Source: Kineococcus rubinsiae (lineage in GTDB: Bacteria; Actinomycetota; Actinomycetes; Actinomycetales; Kineococcaceae). Taken from it: a stretch of 52,357 bases of DNA. The notes beneath the pieces are model-generated. The model was not told where the DNA came from. It saw nothing but the letters and a program-made list of their open reading frames with translations, and did not search any database. Position 1 is the first letter of the stretch. Each line of letters starts with the position of its first letter. Positions 17,110-24,992 of the stretch are shown here, piece by piece. The stretch lies in assembly GCF_011839805.1 (NCBI RefSeq), contig NZ_VWPY01000032.1:1-52357 (forward strand), written 5' to 3'. A program made the translations under genes and the position numbers.

Positions 17110-17970
17110 TTGTCCCTGTCTTCGACCCTGGTGCTGGGTCTCATCGCCGGGGGAACCATCCTCCTGGGTCTGCCGCTCGGGCGGTTGCGCCGGCCAGCGC
17201 CCGGCTTGCGCGTCCTGCTGAACGCCACGGCGATCGGCGTCCTGCTGTTCCTCCTCTGGGACGTCCTCTCCGCAGCCTGGGAGCCGCTGGACGCGGCACT
17301 GGGTGCCCTGGGCCAGGGCGAGGGCGGCGCCGGGCCCGCGGTCGGCTACGGCGCGCTCTTCGCCGTCGGACTGGCCGCCGGGATGTTCGCCCTGGTGGGC
17401 TACGAGGCGTGGATGCGCAGCCGCTCCGCTCCCTCCGCACGGCGGTTCGGGCCCGGCGCGATGACCGCGGGTGAGCTCCGTGGGTCGACGACACCGCCGG
17501 CTGTCGCCGGCAGTCCGGCGCGCCAGCTGGCGTTCCTCATCGCCGTCGGCATCGGCCTGCACAACTTCGCGGAAGGCCTGGCGATCGGGCAGTCAGCCGC
17601 CACGGGAGAGATCGCCCTCGCGACCCTCCTCGTCGTCGGCTTCGCCCTGCACAACGCCACCGAGGGCTTCGGCATCGTCGCGCCCCTGGCGGCCGAGGGC
17701 GAGCGGCCCAGCTGGGCGCTGCTGGCCCTCCTCGGCCTCATCGGCGGCGGCCCGACCTTCGTGGGAGCAGCGCTGGGGCACGGCTTCACGAGCGAGCCCG
17801 TCAGCGTCGCCTTCCTCACCCTCGCCGCGGGTTCCATCCTGTACGTGGTCGTCCAGCTCATGCCGCTGGCGGCCAAGGCGAAGCGTCCCACCCTCCTCGG
17901 CTGCGGGCTCCTCCTGGGACTGCTCGCCGGTTTCGCCACCGACGCCGTCGTCACCGCCGCCGGCGTGTGA
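17110..17970 (+). CDS. ZIP-family divalent metal transporter
   Basis: A 286-residue membrane protein with about eight helices. Two helices carry paired metal-binding motifs, GLHNFAEGLAIG and LHNATEGFGI (HNxxEG), the mark of ZIP transporters in TM4 and TM5 that import Zn, Fe or Mn. A less conserved cytoplasmic loop (about residues 100-135) separates TM3 from TM4. The start is TTG 17110 after GAGG (17101-17104). The upstream DtxR-like palindrome suggests repression by Fe or Mn, which makes one of those the likely substrate. It converges on the small membrane gene at 18014. Confidence 0.8.
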   Translation: MSLSSTLVLGLIAGGTILLGLPLGRLRRPAPGLRVLLNATAIGVLLFLLWDVLSAAWEPLDAALGALGQGEGGAGPAVGYGALFAVGLAAGMFALVGYEAWMRSRSAPSARRFGPGAMTAGELRGSTTPPAVAGSPARQLAFLIAVGIGLHNFAEGLAIGQSAATGEIALATLLVVGFALHNATEGFGIVAPLAAEGERPSWALLALLGLIGGGPTFVGAALGHGFTSEPVSVAFLTLAAGSILYVVVQLMPLAAKAKRPTLLGCGLLLGLLAGFATDAVVTAAGV

Positions 17971-18013
17971 GAGCCGCCGCCGGCCCCCGCGATCCCGGCC
18001 CAGCGACGCCCGG

Positions 18014-18229
18014 TCAGCGGCGGTGCCGGCGGAGGACCGGAGGCGCACTGCAGACGCCGACACCGAGCATCACCAGCACCGTCACCGGAGGCAGCCACCA
18101 CACCGGCAGTCCCGCCGCACGACCGCCGGTGATGACCAGCAACATCGCGGCGATTCCCGCGACCATGCGCCAGTCGTCACCGATGACGAGGTCCCGGACG
18201 ACGTCGAGGACCACCCGCAGCGCCCTCAC
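18014..18229 (-). CDS. Small two-helix membrane protein coupled to the Ftr1-like gene
   Basis: A 71-residue protein too short to stand out by length. It begins MRALRVVLDVVRDLVIGDDW, then has two hydrophobic helices (VAGIAAMLLVITGG and WWLPPVTVLVMLGVGV) and a basic end (VLRRHRR). Its GTG start (18229-18227) overlaps the stop of the upstream membrane protein as GTGA, so it is translationally coupled. Codon use is strongly coding-like. It is probably an accessory subunit of that transporter-like protein; I do not recognise the family. Confidence 0.65.
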   Translation of the reverse strand: MRALRVVLDVVRDLVIGDDWRMVAGIAAMLLVITGGRAAGLPVWWLPPVTVLVMLGVGVCSAPPVLRRHRR

Positions 18230-18984
18230 GACCCCACCCGCGCGGCCGCGTCCACGCGCGGGGTCCGCGCACCGAGCACCAGGGTGTAGCCGACGGCGAC
18301 GCACGCGGTGAACACGACGAGCACCGGCAGGGCGGCGTCGGCACCGGGCCAGACCACCCCGGCACCCTCGCCGCTCCAGAACATCCCGAAGCTGGTCAGC
18401 AGCACACCGACGACGAACTTCAGCTGGTTCTCCGGCACCCGCGACAGCGGGCCCCGGACGACGAGGCCGGCGAGAGCGACCACGACGACCGCCGCGGACG
18501 CCCCGATCGCCGCCAACCCGATGCGCCCGGCGTTGGCACCGAAGGTCAGGACGATGAAGACCACCTCGAGGCCTTCGAGGAGGACGGCCTTGAAGCAGAG
18601 CGTGAACGCGTAGACGTCGACGGTGGACGAACTGCTGGTCGCCTGGGACCGTGCCGCCTCCGCCTGCGCCGCGAAAAGGGCCGACTCGTCGTGCAGGGCC
18701 TTGCGCCCGGCGGCCCGCAGGACCGCCTTGCGCAGCCACTGCAGCCCGAAGACCAGCAGCAGCGCGCCCACGACGACGCGGACCGCTTGCAGGGGGACCA
18801 CCGTCAGCGCCGGCCCCAGGACCGCCACGAGCACCGCCAGCGCGGCGAGGCCCGCGAGGACGCCGAGTCCGCTGGAGCGCCAGCCCCGCGTCACCCCCAC
18901 GGCGAGGACCACCGTCAACGCCTCGACGGCTTCGACGGTGCAGGCCAGGAAGACGGAGAGGAAGAGCGCGGAGGTCGCGGTCAC
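18226..18984 (-). CDS. Membrane protein with Ftr1-like EGLE motifs
   Basis: A 252-residue protein with about seven hydrophobic helices in two similar halves. Each half opens with an acidic helix: TVEAVEALTVVLAVG near residue 14 and LLEGLEVVFIVLTFG near residue 130. These resemble the REGLE helices of Ftr1 iron permeases, where the Glu residues bind iron, but the Arg is absent. It resembles the uncharacterised COG4280-type membrane proteins. Start GTG 18984 lies after CGGAGC. Given the metal-linked ZIP gene next door, a metal transport role is plausible, not shown. Confidence 0.6.
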   Translation of the reverse strand: MTATSALFLSVFLACTVEAVEALTVVLAVGVTRGWRSSGLGVLAGLAALAVLVAVLGPALTVVPLQAVRVVVGALLLVFGLQWLRKAVLRAAGRKALHDESALFAAQAEAARSQATSSSSTVDVYAFTLCFKAVLLEGLEVVFIVLTFGANAGRIGLAAIGASAAVVVVALAGLVVRGPLSRVPENQLKFVVGVLLTSFGMFWSGEGAGVVWPGADAALPVLVVFTACVAVGYTLVLGARTPRVDAAARVGS

Positions 18985-19018
18985 GGGTGCTCCGGGCTCC
19001 GTGCGGGTGGCATCCCGG

Positions 19019-19918
19019 TCATCCCCGGTCCGCTTCGCCGTCGCCAGGCCGGGACTCGGTCGCGAAGCGGGCGGACGACGGGGACGGCGCAGCGCGGCGC
19101 ACCGGCAGGTCCACGCCGGCAGCCCCGAAAGGCACACCCTCCACCTGCCCCTGCACGTCGCCGCGCCTCACCGCCAGGTACGCCACGAGGGCGAGGATCA
19201 CGACGAGGGCGACGAGGGTCACGGGGCCGTCTCCGAAGCCGACACCACCACCGACGGAGGGTTCCTTCGCCAGCCAGTCGGCGAAGGAGGCCCCCAGCGG
19301 GCGGGTCAGCACGTAGGCCACCCAGAACGTCGCGACCGGGTTCGCCCCGAGTCGCCACGCCACGAGTGGAACCGCGATGGCCGCAGCGAAGAGCAGACCC
19401 GAGGGCAGGAAGCCGAGGTGCATCGTCAGCCCGGTCAGGTCCCCGACGGCCGTGCCCAGCGCGAAGGTGGCGACGACGGTGGCCCAGTAGAACCGCTCCC
19501 GGCGCGCGGTCGTGATGCTGTGGATGTCGAGGGTGCCCTCGCTGCGCCGCCACCAGGCGAACAGGACGATCACGACCACCCCGTAGAACGCCGACGTCAC
19601 GTAGTAGGACAGACCCGTCACCACGTGCAGGACGTCGGCGACGATGGTCCCGAAGACGGCGATCATCGCGACGGCGGACCAGTAGCGGACCGCGTGGTAG
19701 CGCGTCGAGCGCAGCTGCCACCGCAGGGCGAGGGCGAAGCCCCCGACGCCGACCACCCCGCCGAGGACGAGGTTCGTGGTGCCGAGGAAGTCCGAGGCGG
19801 CTTCCCCCATGCCGGTGGTGAGCACCTTCACCACCCAGAACAGGACGGTGATCTCCGGGACCTTCGCCGCGACCGGAGGACGCGCACGGGGGAACAGCTG
19901 CGGGGGCGTGCGGGCCAT
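19019..19918 (-). CDS. COG4705-type membrane protein, paralogue 1
   Basis: A 299-residue membrane protein with about eight helices and a charged C-terminal tail of about 50 residues. It contains four spaced Gly-Asp signatures: MGEAASDFL, FGTIVADVL, LGTAVGDLT and RPLGASFADWL. The loop SEGTLDIHSI is shared with the paralogue at 20662. It resembles uncharacterised COG4705 membrane-anchored proteins. ATG 19918 follows GGAGACG, and an 11-bp-spaced GCTGA repeat sits at 19985-20001 in its promoter region. The shorter C-terminus of the paralogue suggests the tail is not essential to the fold. Confidence 0.7.
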   Translation of the reverse strand: MARTPPQLFPRARPPVAAKVPEITVLFWVVKVLTTGMGEAASDFLGTTNLVLGGVVGVGGFALALRWQLRSTRYHAVRYWSAVAMIAVFGTIVADVLHVVTGLSYYVTSAFYGVVVIVLFAWWRRSEGTLDIHSITTARRERFYWATVVATFALGTAVGDLTGLTMHLGFLPSGLLFAAAIAVPLVAWRLGANPVATFWVAYVLTRPLGASFADWLAKEPSVGGGVGFGDGPVTLVALVVILALVAYLAVRRGDVQGQVEGVPFGAAGVDLPVRRAAPSPSSARFATESRPGDGEADRG

Positions 19919-19984
19919 GGCGTCGTCTCCAGACGTCGGGGGGGGGAGGCGGTCGAGGGGTCGTTCCCATGCTGCCCCCGGGTC

Positions 19985-20001
19985 GCTGAACCGCGGCTGA
20001 G
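19985..20001 (-). promoter_or_regulatory. Direct repeat GCTGA-N6-GCTGA, site 1
   Basis: GCTGAACCGCGGCTGAG holds two GCTGA half-sites 11 bp apart, one helical turn, as bound by OmpR-family dimers. It lies 67 bases before paralogue 1 (start 19918). The same pattern recurs at 21515 and 24871. Confidence 0.55.
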
Positions 20002-20038
20002 AGCGTCCGACGCGGACCGGGACGCGGGCGCCCGTCGG

Positions 20039-20665
20039 TCAGCGGCGCGAGGAGGCTCCCCGCCGGGCCTTGAGGAGTTCGACCAGCACCGGCAGCAGCG
20101 AGACCACCACGACGACGGCGATGATGGGGAGCAGGTAGGCGTCGATCCCGGGGATCTGCCCGCCGAGCACGTGCCCGGCCAGGGGAACGCCGAGGGCCCA
20201 CAGGAGCCCACCGACGCACTGCCACAGGGTGAAGGTGCGGGCCGGGACGCCCACCGTCCCCGCGAGGGGGTTCATCAGCGTCCGCACGACCGGGATGAAG
20301 CGGGCCAGCACGATCGCCTTGCCGTGCCCGTAGCGCCCCAGGACGGCGCGGGCGCGCTGCACCCCGGCGTAGCGGCGACGGTGCTCGGGACGCTCCAGCA
20401 GAGCCGGGCCGGCGGCCCGGCCGATGAGGTAACCGACCTCTGCCCCCAGGAGGGCACCGCCGGCTGCAGCCAGGAGCACCGGGACGAGAGACAGGTGGAC
20501 CGAGGAGGTGACGCCCGTCGCCGTCAGCAGGCCGGCGGTGAACAGGAGCGAGTCACCGGGCAGGAAGAACCCCACGAGCAACCCGGTCTCGGCGAACAGG
20601 ATGACGAAGACACCCAGGGTCCCGAACGACGAGAGCAGGTGCTGCGGGTCCAGCAGCCCGGTCAC
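20039..20665 (-). CDS. DedA-family (VTT/SNARE-associated) membrane protein
   Basis: A 208-residue DedA protein, a family of envelope lipid transporters or flippases needed for membrane homeostasis. Landmarks are the early acidic helix FAETGLLVGFFLPGDSLL, EVGYLIGRAAGPALL, the FIPVVRTLMNPLAG motif with its Arg, and the closing amphipathic segment. About five helices are present. The GTG start (20665) overlaps the stop of the upstream COG4705 paralogue (GTGA), so the two are co-translated. A second, broken DedA copy lies at 24502-24860. Confidence 0.88.
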   Translation of the reverse strand: MTGLLDPQHLLSSFGTLGVFVILFAETGLLVGFFLPGDSLLFTAGLLTATGVTSSVHLSLVPVLLAAAGGALLGAEVGYLIGRAAGPALLERPEHRRRYAGVQRARAVLGRYGHGKAIVLARFIPVVRTLMNPLAGTVGVPARTFTLWQCVGGLLWALGVPLAGHVLGGQIPGIDAYLLPIIAVVVVVSLLPVLVELLKARRGASSRR

Positions 20666-21492
20666 GACGACGACGCCGCAGCGGAGACGCGGCGCCGGTC
20701 GGGGGCGTCCATCCTGCTGAAGCTCAGGTAGACGACCACCGCCAGGATCGCCGCGAGGAACAGGACGCTCGTCACGGTGGTGCCCAAGCCGAGGCCGCCG
20801 TCGGCCCGGTCCTGGGACAGCAGGTCACCCAGGGACGCACCCAGCGGGCGGGTGAGGACGTAGGCCGCCCAGAAGGTTCCGACGGCGTTCAGGTGCAACC
20901 CGAAGCGCAGGACGGCGACCACGGCGATCGCGACCGCGAACAGGACGACGGAGGAGAAGTAGCCGATCCCGGTCGTCTCGGCCACGAAGTCACCGGCTGC
21001 GGTTCCCAGCGCGAAGGTGAAGAGGATGGCGAGCCAGTAGAAGGCCTCCCTCCGGGGGCTGTCGATCGCGTGGATGGACAGCGTGCCCTCGACCCGGTGC
21101 CAGATCAGGAACGTCGCGGTCAGCAGGACCGCGAAGACGATGGTGGACACGAGCAGCGGCACGCCGAGGCCGTCGGTGAGGTTGTCGGTGAGCAGCGTCC
21201 CCACGACGCTGATGAGCACCACGGCCAGCCAGTAGACCGGGGGCCGGTAGCCGCGGGTGCGGAACTGCGCCACCAGCACCACCGCGAGCAGCACCGTCAT
21301 GACGACGCTGGTCACGGTCAGACCCAGGCCGAGGGTCTCGTTGAGGTAGTCCGCTGCGGTCTCGCCCACCGTGGTGGCCAGCACCTTCACGATCCAGAAG
21401 AACGCGGTGACCTCGGGCACCTTGTTCGCCGCCGTGCGCAGGGCGGCACCGGTGCCGCGCCGGGTTCCGTCCGGACCAGGAGTCTCAGTCAT
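20662..21492 (-). CDS. COG4705-type membrane protein, paralogue 2
   Basis: A 276-residue membrane protein, clearly homologous along its length to the protein at 19019 and lacking that protein's long tail. The four repeated signatures are VGETAADYL, VGTLLTDNL, LGTAAGDFV and RPLGASLGDLL, and the shared loop reads EGTLSIHAI. ATG 21492 is preceded within about 40 bases by the GCTGA direct repeat (21515-21531). It is translationally coupled to DedA downstream. Function is unknown; the link with DedA, PAP2 and a two-component system suggests envelope or metal stress. Confidence 0.7.
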   Translation of the reverse strand: MTETPGPDGTRRGTGAALRTAANKVPEVTAFFWIVKVLATTVGETAADYLNETLGLGLTVTSVVMTVLLAVVLVAQFRTRGYRPPVYWLAVVLISVVGTLLTDNLTDGLGVPLLVSTIVFAVLLTATFLIWHRVEGTLSIHAIDSPRREAFYWLAILFTFALGTAAGDFVAETTGIGYFSSVVLFAVAIAVVAVLRFGLHLNAVGTFWAAYVLTRPLGASLGDLLSQDRADGGLGLGTTVTSVLFLAAILAVVVYLSFSRMDAPDRRRVSAAASSS

Positions 21493-21514
21493 GACCCCAG
21501 CGTGCCGAGCGCCT

Positions 21515-21531
21515 GCTGAACCCCTGCTGAG
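21515..21531 (-). promoter_or_regulatory. Direct repeat GCTGA-N6-GCTGA, site 2
   Basis: GCTGAACCCCTGCTGAG has the same 11-bp spacing and orientation as site 1, and lies 23 bases before the start of paralogue 2 (21492). Confidence 0.55.
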
Positions 21532-21628
21532 TGACGTCAGGCAGCCCCGGGTCACCTGTGGGACCAACGCGGGCCGAGCCGGGGCGCCGCGGAGGCCGCC
21601 CACCCGCCCCGGTGCGGGCGCCGTCGCC

Positions 21629-22120
21629 CTAGCCGCCGCGGACCGTGAGGTAGGAGAAGTCGCGCTGATCGGCAGCGAGGTAGCGGTCGGCCCCACGCGT
21701 CATGTCGGGCAGGAGCTCGGTGGGCGCGACGGTCGCTCCCCCACCGCCCGCCGGCGCCCAGCTGGCGAACGACACCATCCCGCGGTGCATGTCGAGCTCC
21801 ATCCCCTGCACCGCTCCGACGGCGGTCAGCGCCTGGGCCAGGTGCACGAGGTCGAGCCCGTTCCCGGCTACGTAGAGGAGGTTCCCCGCCCGGTCCGTGC
21901 CCAGCGCGGAGCGCCAGGTGAACTGGGTCTGGTTGCGGGCCGTGCCCCACCGCCCACCGGCGTCGGTGCCCAATCCGGGAACGCTGCGCCCCCCGTCGAC
22001 GATCAGGTGCAGGTTCTGCCGCGCGGCGACCACGTGCGGCGTGAGCGCGACACCAGCGCCGAGAGCACACACGGACAACCGTCCCGCCTTGTCGACGACG
22101 GCGGTCGCGAGCCCGTCCAC
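21629..22120 (-). pseudogene. N-terminally truncated phosphodiester glycosidase (DUF2233/NAGPA-like)
   Basis: The 163-codon frame reads as the C-terminal half of a phosphodiester glycosidase: HVVAARQNLHLIVDGGR, PGLGTDAGGRWG, TFWRSALGTD-like TWRSALGTDRAG, GMELDMHRGMVSFASW, ELLPDMTRGADRY. Homology already starts at the first codons (FSVDGLATAVVDKAG continues upstream of the GTG at 22120), while the signal peptide and first half expected in a protein of roughly 300-400 residues are missing. The response-regulator promoter begins there instead. It is most simply a truncated gene left by rearrangement. Confidence 0.6.
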
Positions 22121-22182
22121 GCTGAACGCAGAGGACGCCGGTCTCCAAGGGCGAACGCCGGGGCGGCGGTAGCGTGGTCGAG

Positions 22183-22869
22183 GTGCGGATCCTGCTCGTC
22201 GAGGACGAGACCACCCTCGCCACCACCCTGGCCCGGGGACTGAGCGGCGTGGGGTTCACGGTGGAGATCGCGCCCGACGGGGGAACCGGTCTGCGCCGCG
22301 CCCAGGAGGGTTCCTTCGACGTCCTCGTGCTCGACATCATGCTGCCCGTCCTCAACGGCTACGAGGTGTGCCGGAACCTGCGGACTGCGGGGGTGTGGAC
22401 CCCCGTGCTGATGCTCACCGCCAAGGACGGCGAGTACGACGAGACCGACGCGTTCGACCTGGGCGCCGACGACTACCTGCGCAAGCCCTTCGTCTTCGAC
22501 GTGCTGGTGCGGCGCCTGCGAGCCCTCGTCCGGCGCAGCGCCCCGGAACGCCCGACCGTCCTCGAGGTGGGCCCGATCTCGCTCGACCCCGTCGGGCAGC
22601 ACGTCCACCGCGACCGCGAGCTGGTGCGCCTGACCGCACGCGAGTTCCAGGTCCTGCACTACTTCATGCGCCACCGGGGCGCGGTCGTCACCAAGACGGA
22701 CATCCTCGAGAACGTGTGGGACGTCAACTACGACGGCGACCACAACGTCGTCGAGGTGTACGTCGGCTACCTGCGGCGCAAGCTCGGGCGGCACACCATA
22801 GAGACCATCCGCGGGGCCGGCTACCGCTTCAGCGATCCCGACGCGGCCGCGTCGAACCGTCGGGCCTGA
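22183..22869 (+). CDS. OmpR/PhoB-family response regulator
   Basis: A 228-residue response regulator. The receiver domain begins RILLVEDE, has the phospho-acceptor D51 in LVLDIMLP, Thr in MLTAKDG and Lys in YLRKPF. A winged-helix DNA-binding domain follows (LTAREFQVLHYFMRH, ENVWDVNYDGDHNVVEVYV, IETIRGAGYRF). GTG 22183 is chosen because TAGCGT (22170-22175) lies exactly seven bases before it, a leaderless promoter; GTG 22174 would fall inside that box. Its partner kinase is encoded on the opposite strand and their 3' ends overlap by 41 bp. The 11-bp direct repeats in this region are its likely targets. Confidence 0.9.
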   Translation: MRILLVEDETTLATTLARGLSGVGFTVEIAPDGGTGLRRAQEGSFDVLVLDIMLPVLNGYEVCRNLRTAGVWTPVLMLTAKDGEYDETDAFDLGADDYLRKPFVFDVLVRRLRALVRRSAPERPTVLEVGPISLDPVGQHVHRDRELVRLTAREFQVLHYFMRHRGAVVTKTDILENVWDVNYDGDHNVVEVYVGYLRRKLGRHTIETIRGAGYRFSDPDAAASNRRA

Positions 22870-24403
22870 CCGGCACGCCAGCGAACCGGCCCGGGACCTC
22901 GTGTCCGACGGCGGCCGCCCCATCGACCACGCCAGGGTCGTCGGACCCACCCTCGCTGACGAACTCGCCGTCGGCGTCGTCGAGGACGAGGAGGGGCAGC
23001 ACGACCTGGAAGCGGGTCCCCTGTTCCTGAGGCACGACCCGGACCGTCCCTTCGTGGGCGTCGACCAGTTCCCGCACGATCGCGAGGCCGAGGCCGCTGC
23101 CGCCGCTGTCACGCGCCCGGCTCTCCTCGAGCCGGACGAAGCGGCCGAACACCCGGTCCACGTCGGCCGGCTCGATCGCCGGGCCGTCGTTGGCGACTTC
23201 CAGGACGGCCGAGTCGCCCGCTGTCCGCAGCCGGATCTGCACCCAGGACTCCGCGTGGATCACGGCGTTGTCGCTGAGGTTGCGCAGCACTCGGGACAGG
23301 GAATGGGGGTCACCCACCACCCGGGCCGCGACCAGGTCGACCTTGACGCGCACGGCGGACGTGGCCCGCAGTCGCCTCGCCTCCGCGTCCACGAGGTCGT
23401 CCAGGTCCACCTCCTCCGCGCGCACGCGGACGCCGTCGTCGTCGTGGCGCGCGAGCAGGAGGAGGTCGGAGACCAGGCGTTCCAGCCGTCGTGACTCTCC
23501 ACCCACCAGCTCGGCGAGCTCGGCGGTGCTGATCGAGCCGGGGACGGAGGCCGCGATGTCCGCGGCCGCCTGCAGCGTCGCGATGGGGCTGCGCAGCTCA
23601 TGGCTGGCGTCGGCGACGAACTGGCGCTGTGCCCCGGCTGAGGTCTCGAGGCGGGTCAGCATCGCGTTCATGGTCCGGGCCAGCTGGGAGACCTCGTCGC
23701 GGCCCTCGGGGACCGGGACGCGTTCGGCGAGCTGACGTTCGGTGATCCGTTCGACGGTCTGCCGGATGGCCCCGACCGGTCGCAGCGAGCGGCCGACGAA
23801 GACGGAGGTGGCGAGCGCGACCACCAGGAGCAGGATCGGCAGTCCGACCGCCAGGGTGATCTCCGCGATGTGCAGGCTGTCCTCGACGGAGCCGAGGGAC
23901 TGTGCGACCACGACGGTGAACGCCCGGCCGCCGACGGAGCTGCTCACGGCGATCGCACGGTAGGCGTCGTCGTCGAAGCGGACGTGGATGCGGGAGGTGT
24001 CGTTGGCTCCCGGCGGGGGCAGGTCGGTGGTGAGGGGCGGTTCTCCGGCGACCTCCGCGCTGCTCGCCACCACGCTGCCCGTGCTGTCGAGGACCTGGAC
24101 CACGGCGCGGCGCGGCGCGCCCTCGGCGATGGCGGACTCGAGGTCCTCCTGCCCCTCGGGGCCCGGCGTCGCGTCGAAGACGTCGGCGCTCACCTGCGCG
24201 CTGATCCCCTGGGCGATGGCGGTGTTGCTCGAGTCGATCCCCTGAACCAGGTCGTGCTGCAGGGTCATCAGCAGGACGGCGCCCGCACCGGCGATGACCA
24301 CGGCCAGGAGCGCGGTGGCGGCCAGAGCGGAACGGGCCTGTACACCCGCCTCACGCCACCGGCGGGAGGCACTCGCGACGACGTCCCGGAGGAAGTCGCT
24401 CAT
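22829..24403 (-). CDS. Two-component sensor histidine kinase
   Basis: A 524-residue kinase: a TM helix (about 27-47), an extracytoplasmic sensor of about 140 residues, a second TM (about 190-212), HAMP, then the H-box FVADASHELRSPIATLQ with the phospho-His, N-box LRNLSDNAVIHAE, G1 VANDGPAI and G2 GGSGLGLAIV. About 55 extra residues follow the ATPase domain, Asp/Gly-rich and probably unstructured; the last part is antisense to the response-regulator end. ATG 24403 follows GAGGAGGA. Sensor ligand is unknown; neighbours point to envelope or metal stress. Confidence 0.9.
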   Translation of the reverse strand: MSDFLRDVVASASRRWREAGVQARSALAATALLAVVIAGAGAVLLMTLQHDLVQGIDSSNTAIAQGISAQVSADVFDATPGPEGQEDLESAIAEGAPRRAVVQVLDSTGSVVASSAEVAGEPPLTTDLPPPGANDTSRIHVRFDDDAYRAIAVSSSVGGRAFTVVVAQSLGSVEDSLHIAEITLAVGLPILLLVVALATSVFVGRSLRPVGAIRQTVERITERQLAERVPVPEGRDEVSQLARTMNAMLTRLETSAGAQRQFVADASHELRSPIATLQAAADIAASVPGSISTAELAELVGGESRRLERLVSDLLLLARHDDDGVRVRAEEVDLDDLVDAEARRLRATSAVRVKVDLVAARVVGDPHSLSRVLRNLSDNAVIHAESWVQIRLRTAGDSAVLEVANDGPAIEPADVDRVFGRFVRLEESRARDSGGSGLGLAIVRELVDAHEGTVRVVPQEQGTRFQVVLPLLVLDDADGEFVSEGGSDDPGVVDGAAAVGHEVPGRFAGVPVRPDGSTRPRRDR

Positions 24404-24501
24404 CGGGTCCTCCTCGCGTCGCGGATCCCCACCATGATGCCTCGCCGCCACGTCGCGCCGGGGCCTGCCGTGAAGGCCCTGCAGACCGCGGTACGCCGCG
24501 G

Positions 24502-24860
24502 TCACGGCCGCGTGCGCCTCAGGTGACCAAGGGCCTGGCACCGGGCGCCCCCAACCCGGCGGCGGTGGACCACCGCGGCGACGAGCAGGGCGTCGACCAC
24601 GGCGACGACCGCGAGCCCGGTGCCCCCCGCCCCAGGAGGCGGGCTGCCGTCGCGGAGGAAGCACCGGCTGAGTAGCCGACGAGCACCAGAGCCGCCGCCC
24701 AGCTGAGACCACCGAGCACGTTGCAGACGGCTGACCGCCGGTAGGGCATGCCCCCCCGGCCAGGGCTGCGGTGACCGCGCGCAGGAGCGCCGTGGACCGC
24801 CCCGAGAACACCGCGGCACCGCGTCGGCGATCCACCAGCAGTCGGGCCCGCGCCACCGCC
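24502..24860 (-). pseudogene. Decayed DedA-family gene (frameshifted, 5' truncated)
   Basis: DedA-like sequence is spread over three frames. The first reads RRRGAAVFSGRSTALLRAV (from about 24835), then LAG; after a run of seven G (24751-24757) the match moves to GMPYRRSAVCNVLGGLSWAA and LVLVGYSAGASS. A third frame supplies GTGLAVVAVVDALLVAAVV to the end. The N-terminal half is absent. The first shift can be explained by slippage in the G-run. The GCTGA repeat at 24871 lies directly upstream in promoter orientation, as for the intact genes. Confidence 0.6.
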
Positions 24861-24870
24861 GCCCACCGTC

Positions 24871-24887
24871 GCTGAACCTCCGCTGAG
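24871..24887. promoter_or_regulatory. Direct repeat GCTGA-N6-GCTGA, site 3
   Basis: GCTGAACCTCCGCTGAG, with 11-bp spacing, lies between the broken DedA gene (minus strand) and the PAP2 gene (plus strand, start 24993). Its orientation relative to DedA matches sites 1 and 2; it may also serve PAP2. Confidence 0.55.
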
Positions 24888-24992
24888 TCACCCGCACGGC
24901 GACGAGCGGCCCGCCGGGCGAACCCGTGACACGCTCGACGCCCTGCGGCGCCGAGAGGTACCGCGCAGACGACCGTCGACGGAGGTGGAGCA

